NCBI RefSeq assembly: GCF_001039355.2
Contig: NW_019774848.1
Location: 448,273 to 512,272, forward strand
DNA from: Lingula anatina
Taxonomy: Eukaryota; Brachiopoda; Lingulata; Lingulida; Lingulidae
Reading direction: 5' to 3'
DNA length: 64,000 nucleotides
Part shown: in pieces, positions 1 to 12,500 of the stretch
Numbering within the stretch: the stretch's first letter is position 1
How the letters are laid out: the number at the start of each line of letters is the position of its first letter
Position numbers and translations under genes: made by a program
The notes under the pieces: generated by a model
Seen by the model: the letters and a program-made list of their open reading frames with translations, nothing else
Told to the model about the DNA's origin: nothing
The model's database searches: none

Positions 1-351
1 AACACATGTTTCAAGGTGGTGAATGGTATTTTCACAAATAAACTTATTCCAATTAAGATTCTAGATAAGAGTTCTTAAACATTCGGTATTACGCGTGACC
101 TTTAGCAAATAAAACTTTTCAACTAAGGAAATATTGAATAAATCATATCGGACCGAGGGCATACGCATACTGTGTTAATTGTTGAGCATTCTTCAGCTAT
201 GGTAAATAACGTAATGAACGCAGACCGCTTTGTTTGCAAACTTACACAGAAACTCTGCGCGAAGAAAATCACGGTAAAAATTATATATATATATATACCA
301 GACGATTAAAACTATGTCAATGAATAACTGAGCAGATTAAAAAATTAATAC

Positions 352-653
352 CTGTAAGACATTTTCTTTTCCAATCGTTTCCGAGGGAATTCAAAGAACC
401 CTAGTTGAGGATTCTGGCCCCGCTGTGGCGCCTTTTCTCTCCTATTGGTTTGTATCTGCCGCATGAGAGGGGGTACTGCATCCTCCTCCTCTCCATCCCT
501 ACCCCCCAGGGGCGTGGCGACCTGAAGCTCTCTTAGCCAGTCCTCTGTCAGCACGATATGGTGGTGCATGTATTCCTCGTCCTCCTCCTCTGTCCTGGCC
601 GCGTCCTCATGGCGGCGGTGACGGCGAGGACAAGACGTCTGCTTAGCTGTCAT
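352..653 (-). CDS. probable first coding exon of an unrecognised gene
   Basis: An ATG at 653 opens a frame of about 100 codons. It reaches a plausible splice donor (TACAG before GTATTA, exon end at 352), and the frame stops just inside the presumed intron. The peptide is hydrophilic, with Arg/His-rich, Glu-rich and basic parts (for example RRHRRH, EEEDEEY, RKRLEKK). It has no signal peptide or membrane segment. The local GC content is clearly higher than in the surroundings, which fits a real exon. The rest of the gene would lie to the left, outside the window. I do not recognise the family, and a chance ORF remains possible. Confidence 0.45.
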
Positions 654-2634
654 GGTCGACCACTAACAGCGCCATGTAATCTGACGTTCCTGTCTCGCTT
701 AAAACACCTGTAGTGGTCAATGTTCAGTCTCTGGGAATTTCTTCTCGGCTTTTTTTGTATTATATCATATCCTGTCATTTATCGTTTACATGATAAAACT
801 GTCCAAACTGCCTTCCGTCTCTCTGATGTGATCTAAGAGTATCAGCTTACCTCACGGTAGTTTACAAAGAGATAGAACAATCCTCCCACCCCTTGTCTCC
901 AGGAACGTTACTTCTGACAAGTTACAATGGCGACATTTGATGGAAAACAGTATCAACTGAACAGGCACACGGTGATGCCGTCATAGAGATCGATGCGCTG
1001 TTGTTTACTTAACGCCCCAGACTGGAGAGATTTCGATCTGCGTTCAACACCATTGAGACGCTTTTAGCAATAAATTACTCTCAACCTGTGATCAATTCGA
1101 ACCTCATCCGACCACTTGGTAGCCAAGTGTGTACTTTCTGAATAATAATCTAATCATTTGGATGTCGAACATACTAAGAAGTTGTTCCCAATTTTAGTTG
1201 ATTTCTGTAATATTTATATTTTTTATTGAGAGAAAGAAAGATTTCGCATTAGATTGTTTGATGTATGTCGATTCCCAGCTCTCACGCAGTATGTTTTCTA
1301 TGGTGATATTCTACCTGAAAATTGAAACCATGAAACAAACATGACAGGTTTTCCCCGTCATTTTGAAGACTTTTCCTGCAAGAGTACCACTCTGTTCATC
1401 ATATTTCTTTCAGTCGAGAACACCCGAAGTTAGACAAGGTTTTGAAAAACCGACACTGTACTTACCTTTTCGAATGTATATTCAAATTAAAATTTAGTTG
1501 GAACATACGTGTACTTTTATACGCATCAGCGATGTTATAAAAGAAAAGTCCGACGCACGACTTTTATTTCGCGTTTCCTTCTAAACCACATTATTAAATG
1601 TTGTACAATGTTGTTGTAACAAAACTGCTTTTATTTTCACATTAGTTTTTAGTATTATAACAGCGTCCATGTAGTACGAGATGCCGACGAATGCCCGTCA
1701 TAACTATAAATATCGTGAGCACATCATTTCATTGAATACTACACGTTCTATTTGTAAAAGGCGAGTTAACAGCACACCAGCAAATAGACCTAATATGGAA
1801 AAACTACAGTACTGGATGAAAAACTGCCACAATGGTATTCGAACTCTCTTTAAATTATTTCAAGCTACAATCGCATGCACGAGATAGAATACGAACATTT
1901 TACGTTCATGATGAGAAACGGCGCGTGCTATAACTTCTTATGGCTAAAACAGTCTAATGATCACCGCTGCTGATATCATCACACTATGCCATGTCGGAAC
2001 ACGTGGACAGTGGACCGTTATAATGTGGGGAAATCGTATTATCTCACACGTGGAAGCTCCTCGTGGGTGGATGGCCCTGAGGAACTTTGTTGTCAGGCTT
2101 GATTCATCACGGAATCTTCACCAGACGATTTAATACTCTACGACCTGACTTTCCAACCTAACACTCAGACCTGACACTGTGCGACCTGCTGTTCACACAA
2201 TGCCATCAGTCAAGACTGACACTATTTCACGTCACATTTACTCCCTGGATTCTGGTACACAAATAATATTTCACTGCATTTCCACGAGAACTATAAAATA
2301 GATTTACAGTGCCTTTATGTCTCCATATTTATAAAATATGGTAATTCTAAGCAAGTCTCACCGGCACGTTTCTCATATGGCTCTGAAATCTCTGCACCAT
2401 AAATAACAACTCAGTCCAAGTTAATACACCAACAGTTTGGTTTCAGAGCGGTAGTTTATTCTGGGGTGCACTAAGGGAGAAAGTCCATGCAATAAAACTG
2501 GTTCATTTTATTACAGTGCCTGTAATATTGCTCCTTGGGACTGCCCTGATGCCATTTGGTGCTTGTTATACCAGCTGGACGCCCCACCAGACCACGCACT
2601 AATGCATGCACGCACACACTGGTGATATACTCTA
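654..2634. other. intergenic stretch, no gene recognised
   Basis: Only short ORFs without recognisable domains or convincing splice signals are seen, such as one at 1681-1887. A minus-strand AATAAA at 2455-2460 could serve as the polyadenylation signal of SASS6, whose stop codon is at 2635. Confidence 0.5.
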
Positions 2635-3165
2635 TCATGTTGTCTTTGGTTTACTGGGGAAGTAAGAGGACACCAGGGGGGGCTGTGGTCGTGGGTTCAG
2701 TTTCGGCACAACAATTTGCTGACTGAGTCTGGTAGTTTTCTGGAGAGGTATCTCAGCGGCCAGCTGTGTTGTAGGTGGCGTTGTGGTCTGTGGGGTCATG
2801 TGACGCAGGGGGACAGCAGCCTGTCCTGGCTGGAGGTACTTCTGGCTCAGAGGGGGGTCACTACAAACACAAAACAACACTGGTATAACAGCTTTGTAGA
2901 GCCAACATAATGATTTACAGTCTATCATATATAGATATTTTACAAAAATATTGCTACAACACATTATGTGTAATCAAACAGAAAAAAATCAATGGCAGTT
3001 TCAAAATACTGAAGTATGCGAAAATAATTATTTCTGGAAATTTCATTGTCTTAAATCTTCCTTACTTACAGTAAACAGAATGCTTGTCATGTCTTTTTAG
3101 AGAAACCTTACTCTTAAATAAATTTTTTTAGCCAAGTAAAAGAAATATGGTCTGAGTTAGTATAT

Positions 3166-3214
<49 letters not shown>

Positions 3215-6200
3215 GGTTCCAAACTGGAATTAGACAAAAAGTGTTGATTGATCCATGCAAGGAAAATTCTCATATCAAGACTCAAAAATTACCCCATGTG
3301 CAGAAATCCCAGAAATGACACCTTTAATAATCGACTTTAAAAAAAATAGAATTTGTCTTACTTTTCTTTGTTTTGCCTGTTTTGCTGCCTTCCCTGTTGT
3401 GTGTAAACTGGACTAATCTCCTCTGGTATAGGTGGCACTGGGGTGCTCTTACTCACAGGACCATGGGTCTGGACTGGCTTGTACTGCACCTACAGAATAC
3501 ATGGTAACAGAGATAAAGGACCAATATTTATGATATAGGTGGCACTGAGGTGCTCTTACTCACAAGACCCTGAGTCTGGACTGGCTTGTACTGCACCTAC
3601 AGAATACATATTAACTGAAATATAGGACCTATATTTATGATAAAGGTGGCACTGGGGTGCTCTTACTCACAGGACCATGAGTCTGGACTGGCTTGTACTG
3701 CACCTACAGAATACATAGTAACTGAGATATAGGACCTATATTTATGATAAAGGTGGCACTGGGGTGCTCTTACTCACAGGACCATGGGTCTGGACTGGCT
3801 TGTACTGCACCTACAGAATGCATGCTAAGTAGGTTACTGAGATAAAGGACTTATACTGATGATATAGGTGGTTTAGTAGTGCCCTTACTCACAGGAGCCC
3901 AAGTCTGGACTGGCCTGTACTGCATCTAGAGAATACATGCTCTACTGGGTCGTCCCATACTATTAACTTACCTGTGGCTGTTGTGGTCTACTTGGATGGT
4001 GGGGGACAGTAGGAGTGGGCTCAAAACTGGGACGCCCTATACTGCTGACTGCTGGAGTGCTAAAGTTGTGCTGCAAAATAATAATAAAAAAAATTAAACG
4101 GACAGAAATCACAGCTCAGAAATACCAGAGAATTACACAGACAGCATAAATAATCATGATATAAATATAAATGGCATCTTCACCATTAAATGCCATGAAA
4201 TTGCCATGTAGTCAATAAGGCTATCATATCTAAGCTTTGGGGCAAAATCTATCAACAAGGAATAAATAATAAATGACCTTAACTCACCAGCTAGTCAGAC
4301 TGAAGTATAAGTAATAAGTGGTTAACTCACCAGAGCAGAGCCAGTAGGTCTGAAGGAACTTCCACCTGATGACGGCATCTCAAAGGTGCCATGTGTCAGT
4401 TTCTGCTGCCCTGAGAGCTGGGAATCTGTGACCTGCTTATTCAGCCAGTTGATCACTATAATATATCAAATAACTTCTTTTGAAACCAGCAATAAATAAA
4501 AAAAAAAGTTCTTTTTTAAAGATACAGATTTCATTAACCCCAGGCAGATGTCAAGTTTTATTCTGAAAGGTTTTCGAATCCCCTACAAAATAATTACACA
4601 ATTTATTTAGAGCCTCTTTTAATGTAGGGTTCTGACCATTCAAAGAAGTAAATGACTCTTTTACTTAAATTATAAAAATAAAGTAATATTTCTAGTAAGT
4701 CAACTAACTTAATATCAATGGTTACCATTTTCATTTGTTTTAATTATTTGCCTGCTTTCCTCCAGTTTCTGTGTGGTAGTTTCTAAAGTTTCATTCAGCT
4801 TCCTGTTCTCTTCCTCTCTCTGTCTAAGTGTCTCCTTCAACTGCTGATTATCTGCTGTGGTCTTCTGGATGGTATCTTCTTTTTCTCCAAGAAGTTTTTC
4901 TTGCTCTGTGGTTATCTGATTCCTTAGTTTGAGCTACAGAATATTTACAAAACATCCCTTACAATAATTTTAAGAGAAGAAAATTTTAGGGTTTCCAAAT
5001 ATCAAAGCACATTTACATATAGCAAATAGTTCTCTTAAGAGCAATCCAAGATGATATTTTAGCAGTTTTACTGAATTACCTTCCAACTAATAAAGAACAA
5101 TATTCCTGTCCACCCACCTTCCCATGGTAGGCTTTGATTTCTCCCTGAAGTTTCTGTATTATCTGGTTGCCTTTGATCAGCTCCTCAGACATGGCTTTTG
5201 TAGACTGTTCAAACTTTACTATTTGCTGTTGCTTCTTCTTGATTTCTTCTTCATACTTGTGCTAAAATAGAATTACAATCATATCATAAAAATGCATTTT
5301 ATCAAAGTGTTTTGTGAATGAACTTTAAATAAAACTTTGTTTATTTGACAATGTGAACAGAACAAACATCATCAATCAGATCCCCTGTCTAATCAGCCTA
5401 ACACAATCAATGTTCACACCTACCACAACCAGTTGTCACACCTACCACAATGACCTGTTTCTTACCTTCTGTTCCTGCTCAGATCCCAGTAAATCTGAGG
5501 ACCTGGCCAGCACCTGATCTTTATCTTTCAGCTCCTGCTCCAATACAGCAACTTTAGTCTTTAACTGATTGTTCTGCTTTTCCTGTTCATGATAATCTGA
5601 GTCCAGAGCAGAGTTTTCTTTACGAAGATTTACAAGTTCTTGTTTCATGTGATGATGTTCATCCTCTAAGCTGCTCAGCTTGGACTTCAGTTCTCGTATC
5701 GTTGCTTCTGACTTGTACTTTCTGTCTGTCAAATCCTGTAAACAAATGAATTAAATTATCTTAGGTTGATAATGATTTCAAATACTATGGAATTTAAACT
5801 TGACAACACTTTGACATTTTATGCCCCAAAACATGTCTACTTATCAAAATTTTGACCCAATGTAATAATCTCCCTGCTACTCTTAACTAGAATTCCCCCT
5901 TAATCAATATTTGTACATCATTAAAACAAAGTGTGGTAACAATACCAAACCTTGTTAATGCCCTCTAATTCATAGAGCCTGGTTTCTGTTTGCTGGACAA
6001 TCTTCATGTGAGCTTGCTCCAGCTCCTTCCTCTCCCGCTCATACCTCTGCTGATAGGAACTCTGTAACTGAAATCATCAACAACAGCTGCTGAAGTGAAT
6101 TGTAAAATGACAACATACATACATGTGTGTCAAACATCAAGGATGGATTTGGATGAAACTGATGACTGCATCTGACTTTTTAAGAGCACCTCAACATAGT

Positions 6201-9191
6201 CTGATCAGAACAACCCTGTTACTCACTTGCAGTGCCTTTTCTCTCTCGGCTGTTATTTCCCGTGCGTGCTGATTGGACAGGCTGTTGGTCTTGGATGTCC
6301 AGTCTCCTTTCAGGTTGTCCAGCTCCAAAGTTCTAGCAGACAACGCCTGTAACAGCACACAGTTAACAAACATTTATGTTTTGCACTCACAGCACATTTC
6401 TTTTCATTAAATGATATTCTACACGATGAAGATGACCAATTTACAGCAAGCTATCACCACATTTGCTTTTTTGGTTACTATTGTTAATTCACTGGAATGT
6501 CAAATCACCAGTCCTGAAAGTTTGAAGTTGCGTTTGTACTGCCACAAACCTGGTAACATTTAAGATTAAGTTTGAATGGAAAAATTACCTGTTGTGTCTG
6601 GTGAAGCCTTTGCTTCAGCTCCGCCTCCGTTGTCTCCAGTTTTGTCTGCAGACTGGTATATTGGTCCTGGAATTACGTAAATATTAACTAACCAACAAAA
6701 TAATTAGATATATTCTTCCATGCAAATATCCACCAAGAAGTCTTTACAACTTATTTTATAAATGTCCAAATTATAATTCTGAAATGTTTGCCAGTACAGA
6801 TTCCCTGTAATAGAGACACGGCAGAACTTATACCTTTAATAATTTTAAACAATCGGCCAGGTATTTCTTCACATCAGAGTCTGCCCCAGGCACCAGTCTC
6901 AGAGACAGGTGGGTCAGGTGCTTGAATGGGTTGGTCTCTATCACATTTAAACTGGCACATGTCTTGTCTGAACTCACTAGATGTAATATAAACCTGGAGG
7001 TGAGAAGGAAAGCAATACCTATGATAATACATGCATGAGAAATTTCATAATTACTTCATAACATTGAAACCATATAAAACTGACACAGGTTGAATGCAAA
7101 CACATTGCTTCCTGGATAAACAAATGTCCACAAACCAACAACCACATGACATTCAATCTTGTCTATATCGCTAAATTATTTACTCCTCTTCATGCAAATG
7201 GGTAGATGCAAGGCAGATCTTTCTATACAACGTACACAGTATTTCATGTTAGAATTATAATGTAACNTTCAAAAACATTGCTTCCTGGATAAACAAATGT
7301 CCACAAACCAACAACCACATGACATTCAATCTTGTCTATATCGCTAAATTATTTACTCCTCTTCATGCAAATGGGTAGATGCAAGGCAGATCTTTCTATA
7401 CAACGTACACAGTATTTCATGTTAGAATTATAATGTAACTGTTACATACATCTTCTAGACCCCCCCCCCAAAAAAAAAGTGACAAGCCACCATTCAGCCC
7501 ATGTCAATTGATAGATAAGGATGCAGACGCTTAGCTATGCTACAAAATTAAAGGGATAATAACTCTTTGTATGAGTTCTACATTTCACAATAAAAACATT
7601 GTGAACAACTCACAGAAATATAATATATTCTCTTTTACCACAAAAATGGCAGTTATAGCTATTATTCTTATATCTGAGCTTGTCTTTAGACCACGTGACC
7701 TCCATAGATGGCTATACTCTGTTATAATCTCTTAAGAGATTATAACAAAAAAACAAACTTTTTAGAAAAAAACGGAGTAACTTTGAATGTAAAAATGGAT
7801 TCATAAACCATTGGTAAGTATGGGAAAATTGTTGTTTACTCCAGGGAAATTCATTTTTTGGCCAAAACGAAGAGTTATTATCCCTTTAATGTATATAAAT
7901 TTCCAAATTACCATATTAATATAGCGTTAGCTTGCCGTATGTAAAACCTTACTTTGGTGATTCTTTGTGCTGTTCCTGCAGACACAGCTCCAGAAGATCC
8001 ACAAATCTCTGAGGAAAGGCACTGAAGTCCACCAGTAGGCCCTGCTGTGCCTTTAGGCTGCAATATGGAATGTCAACATTCAAACAATGACCAATACAAT
8101 TCACTTCACACCAATAATAAAAATGCTTTTGACTTTGATGACTTCTTTCTACAAACATTACCAAAATAATAATAATAATATTAATAAATAAATAAATAAA
8201 ATAAAATAAAAAAGGTCCCATAACAATGTGCACATTACCTCTGAAAGTCTTCTTCATTCAACCGTAGTGTGTACAAGAAAAAGAGGTCAGTTTCATCTGT
8301 AAGACGGACAACCAGCTCCTACGAAGAACGTAAACATGCTCATAAAATCAACAGTGACACTCTGAAAAAAGTGACACTTCGCAGAAAATGTGCCAGAGCT
8401 AGAATTTCAATGTATCAACTGGAAAGTTATCAAAACTTTGGAGGTCAGCAAAATGAATTCTGGGGTAGCGCTAGCAATTTTTTACGCTTAGCCAAATCAC
8501 CACATTTTCGTCAATTTGTTAGCCAAATGACTTTAATTTGACTAAAATTAGTCAAATCAAGCCCTTTTTGTTTAGCCAATTTAAGTCAGTTTTAGCATTT
8601 GGCTAAATTTGCGAGTGTTAGCGCTACCCCAGGAATATAGTGTTAGAAGCATGGTTTAAATTTCAGTTGAAGCATATGCTTCAAAATAATCTTTTCAGTC
8701 TATCAATTCCCTTTACAGGCAATGCCTAATCAAAAAGATTTTACCTTGGTATGTATTGGTGATGTGATAGAATGCATCTCAAGGGTTATCAATACTGTCT
8801 GCTTCCTAAAATGGCAATTTAACATCTATTAAATAATAACATTGACAATGATTGTTCAAAATAACACAAATATCTTTGGTTTAATTTTTAAAGTCGAAAA
8901 AGTATTCTGTTTCGAACAATTGCATTGTATCGTAAATGTGCTGTTTCAACTTTCGACTGTTATTTCAACTTTACATAGACAAATACGACCTTGCATGTTT
9001 ATTTTATTTGGGTCTTTGCTCTATGTTAATGTTAGAGGTTCGTTTGTGCTTTGACATAGCGATCCGTTCAACCCAATGACACACGTCAAGTGAGAAGTTT
9101 ACAGTTACCATTACCTCTCTTCCCGCTCTGCAAACTTCGCCGTGACAGGAAGAGGCCGAGAGAACAGTTTTTCGACTGCAGAAGACCCCAT
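2635..9191 (-). CDS. SASS6: SAS-6 centriolar assembly protein, complete multi-exon gene
   Basis: Spindle assembly abnormal protein 6 builds the centriole cartwheel; head domains oligomerise into the nine-fold hub and the coiled coil forms the spokes. Exons: 9115-9191, 8745-8805, 8239-8318, 7953-8057, 6834-6993, 6589-6666, 6227-6346, 5951-6067, 5466-5735, 5118-5261, 4726-4933, 4331-4455, 3972-4070, four 33-nt microexons (3893-3925, 3778-3810, 3671-3703, 3564-3596), 3362-3489 and 2635-2860. All have GT/AG borders and matching phase, 2130 nt in total (709 aa; 665 without the microexons, near the vertebrate length). The head carries QQGLLVDF and the conserved PISA-type block [11 protein letters not shown] (about residues 124-139). 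Residues about 160-473 are Glu/Lys/Gln-rich coiled coil ([24 protein letters not shown]). The C-terminus is Pro/Gln/Thr-rich, ending [11 protein letters not shown]. Confidence 0.95.
3166..3210. repeat. (CA)n microsatellite
   Basis: An uninterrupted CA dinucleotide run of about 22 units in the last SASS6 intron. Confidence 0.95.
3429..3930 (-). repeat. tandem array of 33-nt microexons in SASS6
   Basis: Five units of about 106-118 bp. Each holds a TGTAG-type acceptor, an 11-codon reading ([11 protein letters not shown] or close variants) and a GTGAGT donor. The four upstream units read into a stop beyond the donor, so only the 33-nt form fits. The last unit lacks that stop and extends to a donor at 3361, giving a 128-nt exon. 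All microexons are phase 0, so any number can be included without a frameshift. The oldest-looking unit (3893-3925) is the most diverged ([11 protein letters not shown]). Confidence 0.8.
7102..7439. other. 165-bp exact duplicate around a 1-N gap
   Basis: 7102-7266 and 7275-7439 read the same and are separated only by the single N at 7267 and seven bases. This is what an unmerged contig overlap looks like. It lies in an intron of SASS6 and does not affect the coding sequence. Confidence 0.8.
7548..7889. mobile_element. MITE with AT-rich terminal inverted repeats
   Basis: The ends are inverted repeats (TTAAAGGGATAATAACTC at left, its complement at right). The centre at 7721-7746 is a perfect 26-bp palindrome. 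No coding capacity. It sits in a SASS6 intron, close to exon 4 (7953-8057). Confidence 0.7.
8460..8632. mobile_element. palindromic MITE, copy 1 (CTGGGGTAGCGCTA ends)
   Basis: A 173-bp element with perfect 14-bp terminal inverted repeats CTGGGGTAGCGCTA. The interior also folds back on itself (repeated GCCAAAT/ATTTGGC blocks). The flanks GAATT and GAATA may be a 5-bp target duplication. It lies in a SASS6 intron. Confidence 0.8.
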
Positions 9192-9598
9192 CACAAAAAA
9201 CTGAAACAAAAGGTTAAATAATGCCACAGTTACATTATAAACATCAATCAACTTTGGCGCTCGTCAAGACGGCCATAATTGAAGGTGTCAGTACTTGTCA
9301 AGACAAGCTCATATAAACTTCACATGGTTTCCGTAGCATTCTCATAATCACTTTGTCTTTTGGAACTGATTTGACAACTTATACACCTTAAATGTTTTTA
9401 TCAAAAGCTGTCATTGTATAAATTGTAAATCCACTGCGATAATTTCTCTAAGGTTTCTTTGTTTTTCTTTACACTCTATTGACCATCCAAACATTTACCT
9501 CGGTTTCAATACTTCTGAATCTAATCGAGCGGTATTAGCCTCCCGTGCTGACAGGGGCAGTCCCACGTCAGTGCTGATACCCTGATAATGCAGACGTG
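9192..9598. promoter_or_regulatory. divergent intergenic promoter region of SASS6 and the aldo-keto reductase
   Basis: The two start codons face away from each other across about 400 bp (SASS6 ATG at 9191, reductase ATG at 9599), so both promoters must lie here or within 5' UTRs. I see no clear TATA box, so the call rests on gene arrangement. Confidence 0.5.
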
Positions 9599-12500
9599 AT
9601 GAGCGCCTTGACCAAAACTGTGGTACTTTCCAATGGGCTGCATATGCCCATTTTCGGGCTTGGTAAGTCTCACATGGATTCAAACACAATCATGTATTTT
9701 TGCAGACGAATTCATCGATCTTTTTTACATGTACATGTAATTTTATAAATGGAGAAGTCACATATTGAGTAAAAAAACAGATCATAAAAAATTCCAGTGG
9801 CTTTTCGTTCCAAAAAGTGAATCATGCTTGAGAGCCTTACATATATACACTGGGGTAGCGCTAGCATTTTTTCCCCTAGGCCAAAATCATCACCTTTTTG
9901 TTAGTTTGTTATCCAAATGCTTTTAATTTGAATAAAATTAGTTGAATCACGCCCTTTTTGTTTTATCCAATTTAAGTCAGTTTTTGCATTTGGCTAAATT
10001 GGCGAGTGTTATCGCTACCCCAGATACATAACTGAAAGTTTGAAAAAGCTATACACCCATCAAGAGCATTAATCGTATTATCCTGAGCTCCTTCCCAGTA
10101 ATCAATATATAAATATTTGTATAGATTTTTATAGTTGTTATAAAGTTGTTATGATTAGAGTAGAGAGCCTGTAAAATGTAACTTGTACACATTTTAGTGC
10201 TCAGTAAAAATGATTACATTGAGCACATTCTACGCCAAGATTTTGAAGCCAAGAGTGATGAATGTCACTACTATATTTCCATGCATGTGTAAATTACTCT
10301 GTACCTCTCTCTTTGTTGCCATAATAACTAACTTGATAATTTCAGGCACCTCACATTTGGGTGGTTACAGCCATTCTGCTGTGGTGTATGCCCTGAAAAA
10401 CTGCGGCTACAGACATATTGATACGGCAGAGAGGTACGGCACAGAAGATAAACTACCACTGGCTATCAAGGTAAGTATATTACAGCTGTGTAGACATATT
10501 GATACAGCAGAGAGGTACGGCACAGAAGATAAACTCCCACTGGCTATCAAGGTTTTGCAGGCCCAAAGGGGGGGGGGGGGAGATTCGGGATGTGTTGAGG
10601 TGGGGGTCACATATACCTGCATGTACACTTTTATTTCCCGGAAAATGTCCACTGTCAATCAAAAGGTTCTATGCCATTTTTTTAAGTTGCGTTGTTTTTC
10701 AGAAAAGACACCTCCGACAGTTTGTAATTGCTGTCTACAAAAGTAGATAGTAAAAAATCAGAAATATCAAGATAAAAGATAGATATAGTTCACAACCTAC
10801 AAAACGACACCATTTTCAGACTTTTTCCTGATGAGAAAAACAGTGCTTTTTCATTCTTTTTTTAGGGGATGGGAGGCTTACCATACAGTTTTTTTAATGC
10901 CTTCTGCAATCTCTAATTTCTTAAATTGGATAAGACATTTTTCTTTTTTATTCCATTCATAGCATGTTTTATCAGCTTGTAGGTGAGCTGACAAGGTTGG
11001 TAATATTCTGGGTACATGCCAGCCTGTAGACATTTCCATACAATGCAAAGTAATTGAATGGTTTTATTTTCTACAATTATGGGAAATGAAAAGCACAGTA
11101 ATAACTTGATCAACCAAACATGCCACACCCATCCATAGATGAGTATCTTGATGGAATGCATGTACAGTTTCTATGAACAATAACATTAAGGTTAAATGTC
11201 TGAGATAAGTGTTGTGATTTAGATTTGTGTCTGTCACAGTGACAATAATCAGTGTAAATGTGAAGTCACACATACATAGTATGGAACATGTTGTGCCATG
11301 GCTCCTGTCTAGATGACACGTTCTGTGTTAAGTTTGCTTGTACATTACAAAGAGTAACACTCCAAGGACACAGATGGAGGTGTCTGAGAAAGAAATAGAT
11401 CTAATTGTAATACATGCAATCTTTGCAAACTTGGTACAAACTCCATAAAGTTTGGACCACCTGACTCAGAGCCATGCTCTTTACTAATGACTTCACATTG
11501 ATTACTGACAATCCTTTGACAACGTTGACATAACATTCAGGCATTAAAAAACAGTCCCCGATTCAAACTAGTCCATCTATACCAGTCTGCGCTAAAACAT
11601 TTTAGTCTGTTGGCGCCTTTAATTAATTTTTTAGGATTGTAATAAAATATGTTTAAGGCATCATTGCAGTGATATAATGGAGACATATTGTTTGGCCCAC
11701 TAGTTATTCTTTATAGTGTCAGACTTTATAGTAATAATTATAGTGCCTTGTATGACTAACTCAACCACTGACTTTGAATGGCATGGTTCCAGTTATGGGC
11801 ATAGGTTGCACCCTAGTATTAATCCATATGCTAAAAAATCTTCCTACCTTGGTGTTCTCTGTTGACATATCTTATGTTTGATTTCTTAATTGACGTATCT
11901 AAACATAAACTTTGAAAAAAATATATTTAATTAATGTCAGATTTAAATTAACAAACAGACTTCTTTCATTTTTTAAGGAGAGTGGTATTCATAGAGAAGA
12001 TATATTTCTGACATCCAAGCTGTGGCCAGCTCATTACGGCTATGAGAAGACCAAAGCTGCCTTTCACAACTCGCTTCAGAAAATGCAGACAGATTATCTG
12101 GGTAAGTGATGGATTAAACAAACTAACATCACGTTAATGATAAGTTATTTAATCTAATCAGATAATTGCACAGATGATGCTGTTTAATCTGTTAAGTAAA
12201 GAAAATGTTTACTCAAGAGAGGTTAAATCTGTCATTCTAAATTTATGCATCATGTTTTTTACACTGTGCCTGCTCCACAGGAGTTACTGCCTAACTGTTT
12301 CCTTTGTATTCTGTAGTCTTACATCTGCTTAACTGGAGATACTGCCTAACTGTTTCCTAAATCTATTCTGTAGACCTCCTTCTCCTCCACTGGAGTTGCT
12401 GCCTAACTGTTTCCTTAATATTCTGAAGACCTGTATCTGCTCCACTGGGGTTGCTGCCTAACTGTTTCTTTAATATTTTGTAGACCTGTATCTGCTCCAC

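Noticed and set aside
1681-1887. Short plus-strand ORF
   Set aside because: No domain, no splice context, AT-rich codons; likely chance.
9495-9689. Minus-strand ORF of 64 codons
   Set aside because: It is the shadow of reductase exon 1 and its upstream sequence.
10210-10345. Hydrophobic N-terminal extension in front of reductase exon 2
   Set aside because: The open frame crosses an intron end. The real first exon, with LHMPIFGLG, is at 9599-9662 and joins at the TTTCAG acceptor at 10345.
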